In this document: positions 49,608 to 57,960 of the stretch, one piece after another | How the letters are laid out: each line of letters begins with the position of its first letter | Numbering within the stretch: position 1 is the stretch's first letter | Translations under genes and position numbers: made by a program | The notes under the pieces: generated by a model | Database searches by the model: none | Told to the model about the DNA's origin: nothing | What the model saw: the letters and a program-made list of their open reading frames with translations, nothing else | NCBI RefSeq assembly: GCF_030409555.1 | Contig: NZ_JAUFPU010000003.1 | Span: forward strand, 124,001 to 188,000 | Direction: 5' to 3' | Origin: Chitinimonas viridis | GTDB lineage: Bacteria > Pseudomonadota > Gammaproteobacteria > Burkholderiales > Chitinimonadaceae | Length of the DNA stretch: 64,000 nucleotides

Positions 49608-50543
49608 TCAGCGGGTGGCCCAACTGGCGTTGAGTTGCCGGGTCGTACCGGGCGCAGCTTGCTTGAGCCACTGCTGTGCCTGTGTGTCATTCAGCAGGTA
49701 GGCACGCCAGAATTGCAGGCTGGCCTCCTGTACCAGCTTGCGTTGGGCCGTGGCATCGCCATTGACCTTGCCCCTTTGTTGGCCCCCGAGAAAGGCATGG
49801 TCGGCACCATCCAGCACCAGTCGGTATTTGTCGCCTGGTGGGAGGTGGTCAAGCAGCGCGGCTCTATCGGCTGGAGTACGTTCGGCGTGCAGCGGATCCT
49901 GGTCGTCGGTGCCGGTAATCAGCAGCATGGGGCGTATCATCTGGCTGTGGCGTCTCTCCCTGTCGTTACGCAAGGACGGGCTGAAGGCCAGGAAGGCGAG
50001 CGGGCGTGGATCGGCAAAGCGTAGGCCCACCATGGGATAGCGTTCGCCTGCGAGCCCTTGCGTTGTGACGGCACCGAAGGAATGGCCGCTGGCCCCAAGC
50101 CGCAGCAGGTCTACCCGGCTTGCTACGGCATCCTGCCGGTGCTCGACCAGGTAGTCGATGACAAAGCTGACATCACGCAAACGTTCCAGTAACTGGTGTG
50201 CGGTGGCGGCATGCCGGAGGTTGGCCCGGCGGTCTTTGGCGGGCTTGTCTTGCCAAACTGAGGCGTCGCTGCCCGGGTGTTGCAGCACCAGCACGGTAAA
50301 ACCGTGCTCGGCCCAATAACTGACCCAGTCAACCGCTGCATCGCGCGAGCCACCCAATCCGTGGGAAAACAGGATGGTGGGCGCGGGCGCCTTGCCCTCA
50401 GGCAGATAGGCTTTGAGCGGGATGCTGCGTTGGCGGACAGGGTCGTACCAATTGGTTTCCAGCGTCTGGACTGCTGCATGCAATGGGCTGCATAACAGCA
50501 GGGCGAACAGCATCAGGGGGTAGGCAAGCAATGGGGGGCGCAT
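49608..50543 (-). CDS. Exported alpha/beta hydrolase (dienelactone hydrolase/PAF-acetylhydrolase-like)
   Basis: The protein is 311 residues. A signal peptide ('LLAYPLMLFALLLCSPLHAA') precedes an alpha/beta hydrolase: 'TILFSHGLGGSRDAAVDWVSYWAEHGFTVLVLQHPGSD' (oxyanion region), 'GASGHSFGAVT' (nucleophile Ser), 'LLITGTDDQDPLHAERT' (Asp) and 'LDGADHAFLGG' (His). The triad is complete. Likely a periplasmic esterase or lipase-like enzyme; the substrate is unknown. Start at 50543 gives the signal peptide. Confidence 0.85.
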   Translation of the reverse strand: MRPPLLAYPLMLFALLLCSPLHAAVQTLETNWYDPVRQRSIPLKAYLPEGKAPAPTILFSHGLGGSRDAAVDWVSYWAEHGFTVLVLQHPGSDASVWQDKPAKDRRANLRHAATAHQLLERLRDVSFVIDYLVEHRQDAVASRVDLLRLGASGHSFGAVTTQGLAGERYPMVGLRFADPRPLAFLAFSPSLRNDRERRHSQMIRPMLLITGTDDQDPLHAERTPADRAALLDHLPPGDKYRLVLDGADHAFLGGQQRGKVNGDATAQRKLVQEASLQFWRAYLLNDTQAQQWLKQAAPGTTRQLNASWATR

Positions 50544-50684
50544 GGCGGCAAACTTTTGGTAGTAAGTGCGGCCAAGATAGTGCCCGGTGTCGGCGTGGGA
50601 CAAGCAGGTCTGCGGTTTGTTTACCGTTGAAACGGAATGTAACAGGGCCGCGATAGCGGCAGCTCGTACCCGCCCACGCCAGCC

Positions 50685-51050
50685 TCACTTTGGGCGTTGT
50701 GCATTGATGGCTTGCAGCAACTGCTGAAACCGGCTTTCGAGATCGGCCCCCAGCAGGGCAATGGCGCCCCGCACCAGGCTGTTGATGACGCCTGCCAGTA
50801 CGCCGAGGATAAAGACCGCTAGTGCGCCACCCAGAAACACCACTATGGACTTGGACAGGACGATGTTGCCATTGGGGCTGTGGACAGTGTTGTCGGCAGG
50901 ACTGAGCGAGGCAAAGTAGCCGATGATGGCGTGTGATGCCGGGTCGTTCCAGAGCGCGTCTATGCCGGTAATCAGCTTGTATAGCAGCAAGGCGGCAGCA
51001 CCCAGCAGGGCGAGGGCAATAGCGGTTTTCAGGCTGTTGAGGTGTTCCAA
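50685..51050 (-). CDS. Hypothetical two-helix membrane protein
   Basis: The product is 121 residues with two hydrophobic helices (about 9-27 'TAIALALLGAAALLLYKLI' and 68-90 'SIVVFLGGALAVFILGVLAGVI') joined by a loop containing 'DPASHAIIGYFASLSPADNT'. A polar C-terminal tail follows. No family was recognised. It is monocistronic and in the same direction as the hydrolase gene (141 nt upstream). Confidence 0.55.
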   Translation of the reverse strand: MEHLNSLKTAIALALLGAAALLLYKLITGIDALWNDPASHAIIGYFASLSPADNTVHSPNGNIVLSKSIVVFLGGALAVFILGVLAGVINSLVRGAIALLGADLESRFQQLLQAINAQRPK

Positions 51051-51413
51051 TGCGATTCCTGGGTGGTGGCGCCTGATTCAGCATAGATGCAGGTGGGCGC
51101 TTCCAGAAGCCAGAAGTCTGCGTGGCATGACGTGGCCAGATAGAAATACGCCGTGCACATCAAATGCCTGCTGAGTCGAGGTGGCTCACCCGTACCAAAC
51201 TCTGGCTTGGCGGTGGAGGTTGCTGGAGACACACACTGGCGTGCGGGCTGAAACCTGATGTAGGTCGATATGGCCGTCTGCCTGTTAGCATGGCAGGGTC
51301 TGAGTCCTTGCCTGGATGGGTCTGCCGATGTAATGCCTGTGTTGAGATCGCTGTTTTTTTGCACGCCATTGCCTTGCGATGGCGGTGTTGTTGCGTCTCT
51401 ACAGGACAGGAAT
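51051..51413. other. 363-nt intergenic region between divergent genes
   Basis: No convincing gene, tRNA or repeat was seen. A GCCAT-N9-ATGGC inverted repeat lies about 40 nt upstream of the methyltransferase ATG. Both divergent promoters should be in this stretch. Confidence 0.35.
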
Positions 51414-52376
51414 ATGACTTCATCTTTGACACCGGCCACGCCGGCTGCCGTATCTACCCATGCCCACAACGCACTGGGGCACTCCGAGGAATACTTTGGG
51501 GCTTATCGGGATTTCTGGTGGAACGCGGACTTTCTGCAGCTGATTGCCAGGCGCTGGCAGTTGCAGCACTACCGCAGAGTATTGGATGTGGGCTGCGGGC
51601 AATGCCACTGGAGCCGTTTGCTGCTGCCCTATCTGGCGGACCAGCCGCAGATTACGGGCCTGGATCGCGATATCAAATGGTCGCAGGGCGACCCGGCGCT
51701 GCAGCGCCGATTTGCCGAGCAAGGGGCTAGCCTGGTGTTCTGCCAGGGTGATGCAGTTTGCCTGCCTTATGCCGACGATAGCTTTGACCTAGTGACTTGC
51801 CAGACGGTGCTGATACATCTGGCTGACCCCTTGGCCGCGTTGCGGGAGATGCACAGGGTAGCCAAGCCGGGAGGTAGGGTGATATGTGCCGAACCGAGCA
51901 ATTTGGCCAATGCTGGCATGGCCAGTGCACTGGAGGCAGGCATGACGCCGGCGGAGCGGTTGGCGGCATATCGCTACCGCCTGCTGTGCGAGACGGGCAA
52001 GCGGCTGGTGGGCGAAGGCGACTCTTCACTGGGGGATGGGCTGGCTAGCCTGTTCCGGCAGGTGGGCTTTGCCGAGGTTCAGAGTTATCTCTCGGACAAG
52101 GCCACGCCGGTATTGGCGCCCTATGGGGGCGAGGAAGCGCAGGCTGACCTGGCGGATTTGCGCGAGAGCATGTTGCCGGAGCGGGTGGCACTATGGGATA
52201 GCCATGTGGCGCGCTGGGTTACTGCACTAAGCCGGGAGGACGCTGATTTCGTTCGGACATATGCGGCCGATGTCGATGCGCGCCATGCGCGGTTGCGCGC
52301 ACTGCTGGAGTCGGGGCGCTATTGGTATGGTGGTGCTGCAGTGATGTACCTGGTGTCTGCAGTGAAGGCGCGCTGA
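51414..52376 (+). CDS. Class I SAM-dependent methyltransferase
   Basis: The protein is 320 residues. 'YRRVLDVGCGQCHWSRLLLPYL' is the SAM motif I, 'ITGLDRDI' motif II, and 'LPYADDSFDLVTCQTVLIHLADPLAALREMHRVAKPGGRVICAEP' covers the motifs of the Methyltransf_11/25 fold. The long C-terminal region (from about 185) is not typical and may decide the substrate. AGGA precedes ATG 51414, and the frame further upstream is not supported. The stop codon (TGA 52374-52376) lies in the left end of a dispersed-repeat copy. Confidence 0.85.
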   Translation: MTSSLTPATPAAVSTHAHNALGHSEEYFGAYRDFWWNADFLQLIARRWQLQHYRRVLDVGCGQCHWSRLLLPYLADQPQITGLDRDIKWSQGDPALQRRFAEQGASLVFCQGDAVCLPYADDSFDLVTCQTVLIHLADPLAALREMHRVAKPGGRVICAEPSNLANAGMASALEAGMTPAERLAAYRYRLLCETGKRLVGEGDSSLGDGLASLFRQVGFAEVQSYLSDKATPVLAPYGGEEAQADLADLRESMLPERVALWDSHVARWVTALSREDADFVRTYAADVDARHARLRALLESGRYWYGGAAVMYLVSAVKAR

Positions 52377-52450
52377 TACCAACCCTTCTGGTGTTGCTGT
52401 GCGAGCTTGTCCTCGCGCGCCTAGCCAACGTCGTTAGGCTGGGGTTGGTT
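52372..52450 (+). repeat. Dispersed repeat, copy D (short form)
   Basis: ACCAACCC (52378-52385) and GGGTTGGT (52442-52449) pair perfectly, replacing the ACAAAACCC/GAGTTTTGGT pair of copy C. The inner TTCTGGTGTTGCTGTGCGAG and CGCGCCTAGCCAACG segments match the family. It overlaps the methyltransferase stop and lies between convergent genes. Confidence 0.65.
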
Positions 52451-52539
52451 CGCGGTTGCAGGTAAGCATTGCGCTGGCGATGGGCCCGATGGTGGGGCGT
52501 ATCGCCAGCGCGTTTCGCTTCTGGCTGCGTTGTGGCGGT

Positions 52540-53112
52540 TTAGCCCTTCACCTGCTGGGTGTAGGTGGCGACACGTACGCCAAACTGCCGTGCGGTTTCC
52601 AGATCACCAGGCAGCGGACCTTCGTCGGGGCTGGCGTCGGAAGGGGATTGCGTCATCAGACCTGCAAAGGAGCCAACATAGTTGAGGTCGTTACGTTGGG
52701 CGGCCTTGCTATTGGAGGGCATCATGCCGCTGCCTACCCAGATCATGCTGTGCTGCATGGCCAGGGTAATGAGGTAATGCAGGGTGGAGTGCTTGTCGCC
52801 ATTCATGGTGGCGGAATTGGTGAAGCCTGCGGCGATCTTGTCCTTCCATTTCTGGCCGAACCAGGGCTTGGAGCTGGCATCGGCAAATTTCTTGAACTGC
52901 CAGGACACGCTACCCATATAGGTGGGCGAACCCATGATGATGGCGTCGGCGGCCTCCAGTGCCTCCCAGCCGCCGTCTGGCAGATTGCCTTCGGCATCAA
53001 TGGCATACAGGCTGGTTTCGGCCCCCGTGCTGGCGGCGCCCGCATGGACGGCCTCAGCGGCTTTCTTGGTGTGGCCATAACCACTGTGGTAGACGATTGC
53101 GACTTTTGCCAT
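52540..53112 (-). CDS. Flavodoxin-family NAD(P)H:quinone oxidoreductase (WrbA-like)
   Basis: The product is 190 residues. 'KVAIVYHSGYGHTKKAAEAVHAGA' is the flavodoxin FMN-phosphate loop, 'DAIIMGSPTYMGSVSWQFKKFADASS' and 'KIAAGFTNSATMNGDKHSTLHYLITLAMQHSMIWVG' match WrbA-like FMN proteins. It probably reduces quinones by two electrons to limit redox stress. It is divergent from the histidine phosphatase gene; the TTCCT/AGGAGCC leader gives a good Shine-Dalgarno at ATG 53112. Confidence 0.88.
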   Translation of the reverse strand: MAKVAIVYHSGYGHTKKAAEAVHAGAASTGAETSLYAIDAEGNLPDGGWEALEAADAIIMGSPTYMGSVSWQFKKFADASSKPWFGQKWKDKIAAGFTNSATMNGDKHSTLHYLITLAMQHSMIWVGSGMMPSNSKAAQRNDLNYVGSFAGLMTQSPSDASPDEGPLPGDLETARQFGVRVATYTQQVKG

Positions 53113-53255
53113 GGCAGGCTCCTTGATGGGACTGGGCGGGTAATGCCACGCCCTGATGAGTGGGGTGGCTGCAGTATGGCAAGATGCCTTCAGGAATGAA
53201 CGCGGTTTATTTTGAGCGGATTAATCAGAATTACTGAACTACATGAGGTGAGGGA

Positions 53256-53885
53256 ATGTTGGTGCTGGCAAGACATGCAGAGCCGATGTCAGTAGTGCGA
53301 GAGGCTCATCTGCCTTTGCTGGCGGATGCAGAGAACGGGCTGACGGCATCGGGTTGGGCTGCAGCCACGGCATTGGCCGAGGCGCTGGCTGGGCTGGGCG
53401 GGGAATGCCTGCTGTATGCCAGCCCGATACGCCGTGCGAGTGAGACGGCCACCTGTGTGGCAGAGCGCTTGCAGGTGCCGATACAGTATGAGGCCAGCCT
53501 GGCGGAGCGTAGTTTTGATGCCTTCCCTCAGTTGACAGGACGCCTATCGCAGCAACTGCAGGAGGATGGCCTGCTTGCCCCTGAGTGCAGTTTGATGGGC
53601 GAGGAAAGCGTGGCCCAGCACCGGGCGCGCGTGGCGAGCTGGTTTGGCCACCTGCAGCAACAGTTGCTGGCGCACCCCGACCGGCATGTGATTGTGGTTT
53701 GCCATGGCGGCACCATAGAGCATCTGATGGGTTTGATATTGCATGCACCGGTGGCGGCTTTGGCGCGTTATTACCTGCCTTGCGACTGCGCGCATTTCCA
53801 TCAGCTATCGACCGCCATGCTCGGTGGGCAACTGGCGTTCACGCTGGAAGGGCTCAATCGGCCCCGCCTGCGCTTGCGTGGCTGA
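53256..53885 (+). CDS. Histidine phosphatase family protein (SixA/phosphoglycerate-mutase-like)
   Basis: The product is 209 residues. 'LVLARHAEP' carries the phospho-accepting His with its Arg neighbour, 'LYASPIRRASETATCVAERLQV' the second Arg, and 'VIVVCHGGTIEHLMGLIL' the second catalytic His. Substrate unknown. The last 81 nt overlap the 3' end of the helicase gene on the other strand, so the two genes converge with overlapping coding sequence. Confidence 0.85.
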   Translation: MLVLARHAEPMSVVREAHLPLLADAENGLTASGWAAATALAEALAGLGGECLLYASPIRRASETATCVAERLQVPIQYEASLAERSFDAFPQLTGRLSQQLQEDGLLAPECSLMGEESVAQHRARVASWFGHLQQQLLAHPDRHVIVVCHGGTIEHLMGLILHAPVAALARYYLPCDCAHFHQLSTAMLGGQLAFTLEGLNRPRLRLRG

Positions 53886-56144
53886 GGCTAGCTGCAAGTC
53901 CCACCAGGTTGGTAGCAGGGCCTGTATTTCTGGGCGGCAGTAACGATCGTCGATCAGGTAGACGTAGCCTTGGTCTTGCTGGGTGCGGATTACCCTGCCG
54001 GCGGCCTGTACCACTTTTTGCAGACCAGGATAAAGGTAGGCGTATTCGTAGCCTGTGCCGAACAGGGTGCCCATGCGCTGCATGATCTGCTCGTTGACGG
54101 GATTGAATTGCGGCAGGCCCAGGGTGGCGACGAAGGCGCCGATAAGCCGGTCGCCTGCCAGGTCTATGCCCTCGGCGAAGGCGCCGCCCAAGACGGCGAA
54201 ACCTATGCCTTGTCCGCCGGGGACAAAATGCGCAAGAAAGCCTTGCCGCTCGCTTTCATCCATACGTCTGGCCTGCTGCCAGGTGGGGATGAGGGGGTAG
54301 CGGGACTGGAAGGCGTGGCTGACCTGCTGCAGGTAGTCGAAGCTGCTGAAGAAGGCCAGGTAGTTGCCTGGATGGCGGTGGTATTGCTGGGCGATCAGAT
54401 TGCAGATGGGCGCGAGCGAGGCCTGACGGTGCGGATAGCGGGTGGAGATGTCGTTGACCAGGCGTACCTGCAGCTGGCTGGCTTGAAAGGGAGAATCGAC
54501 ATTGATCCAGCCCGTGTCGGGTGGCAGGCCCAGCGTGTCGGCGTAATAGTGCCAGGGGCTCAGCGTGGCGGAGAACAGGGTGGTGCTGCGGGTACTGGCA
54601 AAGCGCGGCTGCAGGAACGGGGCGGGCAGGATGTTGCGCAGGCAGAGGATGCTGTTGGCTTGCCGGCTATGCGTGCCGCTCAGGGTGCTGTCGAACTGGG
54701 AGTGCAGGTCGTAGACCTCGGCCAGGTGGGTGAAATCGAGGGCATCGAAATAGAACTGCTGTAGCGTTGGATCCAGCCCCAATGGCTGCTCGACCAGGTG
54801 ATCTGTAATGGCGCTGATGGCTTGTTGCAGGGGGTGGAGCAGGGTATCGGGCAGTGTGGGGTGGGCCTGGTATGGGGTTTGCTGGGCGTCTGTGAGGGTT
54901 TTCCAGCTACGGTGCAGGCGATCCAGCGTTTTGCGTAGCACCTTGGGGGCTTGCTTGCGGGCCAGGCGGAATGCCGCTTGATCGAGCGTGGCGCTGTACA
55001 TCTTGCGCGCACGGTCCACCAGATTATGGGCCTCGTCCACCAGCACGCCCACCTGCCATTGTTGTGCCTGAGCCAGGCCATGGAGTAGGGCGCTGGTATC
55101 GAAATAATAGTTGTAGTCACCGACGACGACATCGCTCCAGCGTGCCATCTCCTGGCTCAGGTAGTAGGGGCAGACCTGGTGGGCCAGTGCGATACCGCGC
55201 AAATTTGCCTGATCTTGCAGCTGCAAGCCAACGGCAGCCGCGCGGGCTGCGGGTAGCCGGTCGTAGAAGCCCTGGGCTAGCGGGCAGGCATCGCCGTGGC
55301 AGGCTTTGTCCGGGTGCTCGCAGGCTTTGTCGCGAGCGACCAGTTCCAGCGTGCGCAGGGAGCCGCCGGCCATACCCTGTTGCAGCAGTGACAGGCTATC
55401 GAGGGCAAGTCGACGGCCGGGTGTTTTTGCCGTCAGAAAGAACAGCTTGTCCAACCGCTGGACGGGCATGGCCTTGAGCAGGGGGAACAGGGTGGCTACC
55501 GTCTTGCCCAGGCCGGTGGGGGCTTGGGCCAACAGATGGCGACCCGTGCTGGCTGCCTTGTAGACGGCCTCTGCCAGATCGCGCTGGCCTGGCCGGAAAT
55601 GCGGATAAGGGAAGCCCAGCTGCTGCAATTGCTGGTTGCGTTGCTGCTGATGCTGCAGTTCCTGCTCGGCCCAGGCGGTAAAGCGGCCGCACAGGGTTTC
55701 GAAGTATTGCTGCAGGCTGGCGGCGCTAAAGGTCTCTGTCAGCAGTGTCTCTTTCTGGCGGTTGATGTCGTAGTACACCAGCGCCAGTTCCAGTTGCTTG
55801 AGCTGGCGCTGCTGACAGAGCAGGTGCCCATAGACTTTGAGCTGCGCCCAGTGGAGCGCCCGGTGATTGGCGGGCATGCGCGCCAGGTCGCCACGATAGG
55901 TCTTGATTTCCTCCAGCCGATTGTTGCCTGGGTCGTAGCCATCGGCACGACCGCGAACCAGCAGGTTCTGGTATTGACCGGACAGGCTGATTTCGGCCTG
56001 ATAGCCGCTGGCCCGTCGTGCGGTGACAGCCTGGTGGCCGGTGATGCCCTCTTGGGCCGTGGGGGCGGGGGTGAAGCGCAGATCGAGGTCGCCGGCCTTG
56101 GCTGTGAATTCACACAAGGCACGTACGGCGATGGTGTAGCTCAC
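53805..56144 (-). CDS. XPD/DinG-type Fe-S helicase with N-terminal PD-(D/E)XK nuclease
   Basis: The protein is 779 residues. The N terminus has a RecB/Cas4-like nuclease set: Asp68 (GRADG), Glu79-x-Lys81 (EEIKT) and Gln101-xxx-Tyr105 (AQLKVYG). The helicase follows: Walker A 'APTGLGKT' (Lys214), four Fe-S cysteines Cys275, Cys282, Cys287 and Cys325, DEAH at 370-373, and the C-terminal 'VVQAAGRVIRTQQDQG' motif VI. Such enzymes unwind DNA 5' to 3'. It overlaps the FAN1-type nuclease gene by 4 nt (ATGA), so the two are coupled and presumably act together on cross-links or flaps. Confidence 0.85.
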   Translation of the reverse strand: MSYTIAVRALCEFTAKAGDLDLRFTPAPTAQEGITGHQAVTARRASGYQAEISLSGQYQNLLVRGRADGYDPGNNRLEEIKTYRGDLARMPANHRALHWAQLKVYGHLLCQQRQLKQLELALVYYDINRQKETLLTETFSAASLQQYFETLCGRFTAWAEQELQHQQQRNQQLQQLGFPYPHFRPGQRDLAEAVYKAASTGRHLLAQAPTGLGKTVATLFPLLKAMPVQRLDKLFFLTAKTPGRRLALDSLSLLQQGMAGGSLRTLELVARDKACEHPDKACHGDACPLAQGFYDRLPAARAAAVGLQLQDQANLRGIALAHQVCPYYLSQEMARWSDVVVGDYNYYFDTSALLHGLAQAQQWQVGVLVDEAHNLVDRARKMYSATLDQAAFRLARKQAPKVLRKTLDRLHRSWKTLTDAQQTPYQAHPTLPDTLLHPLQQAISAITDHLVEQPLGLDPTLQQFYFDALDFTHLAEVYDLHSQFDSTLSGTHSRQANSILCLRNILPAPFLQPRFASTRSTTLFSATLSPWHYYADTLGLPPDTGWINVDSPFQASQLQVRLVNDISTRYPHRQASLAPICNLIAQQYHRHPGNYLAFFSSFDYLQQVSHAFQSRYPLIPTWQQARRMDESERQGFLAHFVPGGQGIGFAVLGGAFAEGIDLAGDRLIGAFVATLGLPQFNPVNEQIMQRMGTLFGTGYEYAYLYPGLQKVVQAAGRVIRTQQDQGYVYLIDDRYCRPEIQALLPTWWDLQLASATQAQAGPIEPFQRERQLPTEHGGR

Positions 56145-57793
56145 GGTGTGTCCGCCTCGCTACCTGCTTGCCAGCGGACGTAGCACACGCTGATTGGGAG
56201 GTCGTGGGCCAGGCAGTAGGCCAGCCAGCGCTTCTGGTTGTCTTGCAGCTTGTCGCCTGGGCCTTTGACTTCGATCATGCGGTAGCCTGGGTGGCCTGCT
56301 TGAAACTGGATCAGATCGGGCAGGCCTGTACGGTTGGCCTGGAGGTCGGCCAGCATGCGTTGAAACAATAGCTTGAGGTGCTGTGGCGGAATGGCGGCCA
56401 AGGCCTGCTCCAGCAGATCGGGCGTAAGCCAGGGCCAGTGGATGAAGGGGCACTGCAGGCCGGCTTTTTCCTGGTAGCGTTGCCGCAAGGTCTCTCTATA
56501 GCTGCCGCTATCAAGTTCGGCGAAGCATTGCGCACATATTGCCGCCCGGCGTTGCTGGAAATCCGGTCGATAAAGATCTGCAGGGGCGGCCTGGAAGGGA
56601 TGAAAGAAGGCGCCGGGCAAGGGGGCATACAGGGCTGGCCAGAACAGTAGGCCGAACAGGCCGTTCAGCAGGGTGTTTTCGACATAGTGTACCGGGGCGT
56701 CGATGCGATGGAGATGATCGCGCACGGCCAGCTCGACAGCCTGCCCGGACTCGGGGCGTGGCAGCTCCAGCCATTGTTCCGGCGCTGGCAAGGCTGGCGC
56801 GGGTGCCGGCTTGGCCTGGCCCAGCCTGCGGGCCAGCCGTGGCAGCATGCGCGCCAGTTGTTGCAGTTCGGCGTCGCTTTCCGGTTGTTGCTGTGCGGCC
56901 GTGGCCAAGGCATAGGCCGTCGTGTACTGCTGCTGCCGCTCCAGCAGCCTGACCTGCCGGGCGCGGGCGCCGGGATGGCTGCTGCGTTGGTATATCGCCA
57001 GGGCAGTCGCCGCATCGTCGGCTTCGCTTTGTTGTGCCAGCTGGAATAACAATCTGGCGCGGCGACTCTCCAGCCAAGGGTTGCCATACGGCTGGGAGGG
57101 AATGGCGTCCAGCAGTTCGGTGATGGCCGTGCCTTGGTGTAGGCGCTGGCGGCAATCGTGCAGGTGGAGGTAGTCGTCTATTTCCTGGCGATGCTGGAAG
57201 GCACGCGAATGGGGACTGAATGGGACTTTTTCGTACTGGAACACACCCAGGTCAGTGAGCACGAATTCCGACCAATCCTGGTGCAGATTGCCAAAGAACA
57301 TGAGCCGCAGGCGCTCGCAAATTGGGGTGACTTGCATTGCGTAAACGGTATCGCTGGTGGTGGGGTGCCAGGCTGCCAATGGGCGCGGCTCTGGGTATTG
57401 CGGGCTGAGCTCGGCCAGCCAGGCATCCTTGCGTTGACCTGCGGGGCCAGCCGGCAAGGCTTGTGCAAGATCGGCCCGGGTCAATAGCTGAAACAGCTGG
57501 GGCAGGCTCAGTTCGGGCTTGGTATCCAGCCAGCCCACGCTGGTGAGCGGGGCGGCGGCAGAACGGATGCAGCCGATTTCGGGGTAATGCAGCTTGCTGG
57601 CAAGAAACAGCGGCCCCTTGCGCATGACCAGCCGAACGAGCAGTGCTTGGGAGGGGAGAGGCAGCTGCTGAAATGCGGCGATGAACGCCTGCTCTTGATC
57701 ACCCAGCAAGTCGCCATAGCGTTCGCTAATCCAGCCCAGCGCCCTGTGGAAGTTGGTGAGGTAGTAGAGAGGGGCAAGCGTGGGGCGCTGCAT
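56141..57793 (-). CDS. FAN1-type VRR-NUC structure-specific nuclease
   Basis: The protein is about 550 residues. 'YYLTNFHRALGWISERYGDLL' opens the bacterial FAN1 family, the middle is a TPR-like helical region ('ALAIYQRSSHPGARARQVRLLERQQQYTTAYALA'), and the C-terminal VRR-NUC domain has Asp493 ('GLPDLIQF'), Glu508-x-Lys510 ('MIEVKGPGDKLQDNQKRWL'). FAN1 incises DNA near interstrand cross-links. ATG 57793 was chosen; TTG and GTG codons further upstream (57829, 57826) remain open. It is translationally coupled to the helicase gene downstream. Confidence 0.88.
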   Translation of the reverse strand: MQRPTLAPLYYLTNFHRALGWISERYGDLLGDQEQAFIAAFQQLPLPSQALLVRLVMRKGPLFLASKLHYPEIGCIRSAAAPLTSVGWLDTKPELSLPQLFQLLTRADLAQALPAGPAGQRKDAWLAELSPQYPEPRPLAAWHPTTSDTVYAMQVTPICERLRLMFFGNLHQDWSEFVLTDLGVFQYEKVPFSPHSRAFQHRQEIDDYLHLHDCRQRLHQGTAITELLDAIPSQPYGNPWLESRRARLLFQLAQQSEADDAATALAIYQRSSHPGARARQVRLLERQQQYTTAYALATAAQQQPESDAELQQLARMLPRLARRLGQAKPAPAPALPAPEQWLELPRPESGQAVELAVRDHLHRIDAPVHYVENTLLNGLFGLLFWPALYAPLPGAFFHPFQAAPADLYRPDFQQRRAAICAQCFAELDSGSYRETLRQRYQEKAGLQCPFIHWPWLTPDLLEQALAAIPPQHLKLLFQRMLADLQANRTGLPDLIQFQAGHPGYRMIEVKGPGDKLQDNQKRWLAYCLAHDLPISVCYVRWQAGSEADTP

Positions 57794-57906
57794 GGCTGGG
57801 GTAGGAAAGAGACCGCGGATAGACACCAAGCTATGGCAGCACCATTATGGTGAACGATCGTTCTCTTTGCAATGCAGCGGTTACGCTGGTGGAATCCACA
57901 CATGAT

Positions 57907-57938
57907 CAGGGCGCTTCTTTGGTGGAAGAAGCGCCCTG
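57907..57938. terminator. Hairpin terminator of the subtilase gene
   Basis: CAGGGCGCTTCTT (57907-57919) and AAGAAGCGCCCTG (57926-57938) form a perfect 13-bp stem with a TGGTGG loop, 22 nt past the subtilase stop (57961, minus strand). On the + strand GTTTCG follows; there is no T-run on the minus strand. Confidence 0.65.
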
Positions 57939-57960
57939 GTTTCGTATCAACTATGTGCGA

